Source of the DNA: Acidobacteriaceae bacterium
Lineage (GTDB): Bacteria; Acidobacteriota; Terriglobia; Terriglobales; Acidobacteriaceae
Length of the DNA stretch: 6,889 nucleotides
Direction of reading: 5' to 3'
NCBI GenBank assembly: GCA_003162495.1
Contig: PMOF01000055.1
Coordinates: 1 to 6,889 of the forward strand
Below, piece after piece: positions 6,049 through 6,889 of this stretch (positions within the stretch are counted from its first letter, which is position 1; the number at the start of each line of letters is the position of its first letter). Under the pieces are notes generated by a model. It had not been told where the DNA came from. It saw nothing but the letters and a program-made list of their open reading frames with translations, and searched no databases. A program made the position numbers and the translations under genes.

Positions 6049-6332
6049 CTCTCACCTCTCAAAATTGGTTCGTGAGGAGAACGCCTGAGTAAGCTGCGCA
6101 GCGAATGCAGGAGATCTTCTATCCCACAGACGCTGAAGGTCGGCATGCGCTCGACAATTTTTGAAAATGCGCATTGCGTAAGTTTGCGGCGAGCCTCGAT
6201 GAGTCCAGCTTTGGCGGCGGGGTTGAAGACTCGAAAGGGCAAGGCGGAAAGTGATTTGCCTGTTCCCGGAATGGTTCCGGATGCTATGCTGGCGTGCGCC
6301 GGAAAAAGCGATTTACGCAGGTGAGAGCGAGT
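6049..6332. other. Divergent intergenic region between the secretin-like gene and xylulokinase
   Basis: These 284 bases hold no convincing gene; open frames crossing them run antisense into neighbouring genes and lack ribosome binding sites. Promoters for both flanking genes must lie here or very close. A perfect 10-bp palindrome, AATGCGCATT, sits at 6166-6175 just after a short T-rich patch (6157-6162), and a second inverted repeat lies at 6266-6280. TATGCT at 6285-6290 could be a -10 box for xylulokinase, but no well-spaced -35 box is seen. Confidence 0.5.
6266..6280. promoter_or_regulatory. Inverted repeat upstream of xylulokinase, possible operator
   Basis: CCGGAA and TTCCGG flank a 3-base TGG centre in a perfect 6-bp inverted repeat. 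It ends 52 bases before the xylulokinase start codon and 4 bases before a possible -10 box TATGCT. A sugar-responsive repressor site would fit this position, but the assignment is inference. Confidence 0.3.
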
Positions 6333-6889
6333 ATGTGGTTCCTTGGTATGGATGTGGGGACGGGCGGGACGCGTGCTGTCCTGGTGGATGCCGAGGGCCA
6401 ACTGATTGCCGGGGCCTCCAGTGAACATGAGGCGTTCAAGACGGCACATCCAGGCTGGGCTGAGCAGGACCCTGAAGACTGGTGGCGCGCGGCGCAGGAG
6501 GCGATTCGCACGGTGCTGCTGGTCGCGCCCGAACCGCATGAGCCGATCGCGGCGATCGGGCTGACAGGGCAGATGCACGGGGCGGTGATGCTGGATGAAA
6601 ACGGAGAAGTGCTGCGGCCCGCGCTGATCTGGTGCGACACGCGCACCCAGCCGCAGTGCGACTGGCTGACGGAGAAGATTGGCTACGAGCGGCTGATCGA
6701 GCTGACCTGCAATCCGGCGCTGCCCAACTTTACGCTGACCAAGTTGCTATGGGTGAAGGAGCACGAGCCGGCGATCTTCGCGAAGATTCGCCACGTTCTT
6801 TGCCCCAAGGATTATGTGCGCTACAGGTTGACGGGCGAGTTTGCGATTGACGTGCAGGAAGCTTCAGGCACGCTGCTGCTGGATGTAAC
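6333..6889 (+). CDS. xylB: Xylulokinase, FGGY family (3' end outside window)
   Basis: This cytoplasmic kinase phosphorylates D-xylulose with ATP to xylulose 5-phosphate, feeding xylose into the pentose phosphate pathway. The first 185 residues are visible, roughly the N-terminal 40 percent of a protein of usual length near 500, and the frame is open to the right edge. Signatures are MDVGTGGTRAVLVD (6-19, nucleotide/phosphate loop with catalytic-region D7), HPGWAEQDPEDWW (39-51), the xylulokinase hallmark GLTGQMHGAV (76-85) whose MH contacts the sugar, LIWCDTRT, and LCPKDYVRYRLTGE followed by DVQEASGTLLLDV. The GQMHG and PKDYxRYRLTGE motifs favour xylulokinase over glycerol kinase or ribulokinase. 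ATG at 6333 is chosen with AGGTGAG 7 bases upstream. An in-frame GTG at 6321 would overlap that site. No xylose isomerase or regulator is seen; those may lie to the right. Confidence 0.92.
   Translation, partial: MWFLGMDVGTGGTRAVLVDAEGQLIAGASSEHEAFKTAHPGWAEQDPEDWWRAAQEAIRTVLLVAPEPHEPIAAIGLTGQMHGAVMLDENGEVLRPALIWCDTRTQPQCDWLTEKIGYERLIELTCNPALPNFTLTKLLWVKEHEPAIFAKIRHVLCPKDYVRYRLTGEFAIDVQEASGTLLLDV

Noticed and set aside
5871..6578. A 235-codon open frame on the - strand crossing the secretin-like gene start and xylulokinase
   Set aside because: It overlaps two supported genes in other frames, is arginine-rich and low in complexity, and shows no family resemblance.

Overview
The window reads as an ordinary chromosomal stretch from a GC-rich Gram-negative bacterium. 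It holds eight well-supported genes plus one exported secretin-like protein. An acidobacterial host (Terriglobales-like) is my best guess, from the gene mix (lone PhoU, Ptb/Pta-type acyltransferase, Dps, short exported secretin-like protein, xylulokinase) and the base composition. This is inference and no marker gene proves it. The signal peptide and secretin-type domain do argue for an envelope with an outer membrane.

Left part (1-1642, + strand): the 3' part of an MFS carboxylate/sialate-type permease is followed after about 50 bases by a two-gene toxin-antitoxin module, a DUF433 antitoxin and a DUF5615 PIN-like toxin. The two overlap by one base and are visibly poorer in GC than the permease.

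Middle (1728-3869): a flavin reductase family protein (- strand) lies divergent from phoU (+ strand), with about 150 bases of shared upstream DNA carrying a palindrome and a repeated heptamer. phoU converges on dps (- strand), and a strong 13-bp hairpin sits between them as a likely shared terminator.

Right part (4068-6889): a phosphate acyltransferase (- strand) lies upstream of dps, separated from it by a terminator-like hairpin. Further upstream is a short exported secretin-like protein (- strand). The roughly 200 bases between these two genes hold two tandem inverted repeats. A xylulokinase gene (+ strand), divergent from the secretin-like gene, runs off the right edge.

The genes do not form one pathway. 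Themes are central metabolism (acyl-CoA/acyl phosphate, pentose entry), phosphate signalling, iron/oxidative-stress protection and a small mobile-type TA module. I found no CRISPR array, tRNA, rRNA, transposase or clearly new multi-gene system. The items most worth a second look are the miniature secretin-like protein, the low-GC TA pair, and the paired inverted repeats at 5160-5254.
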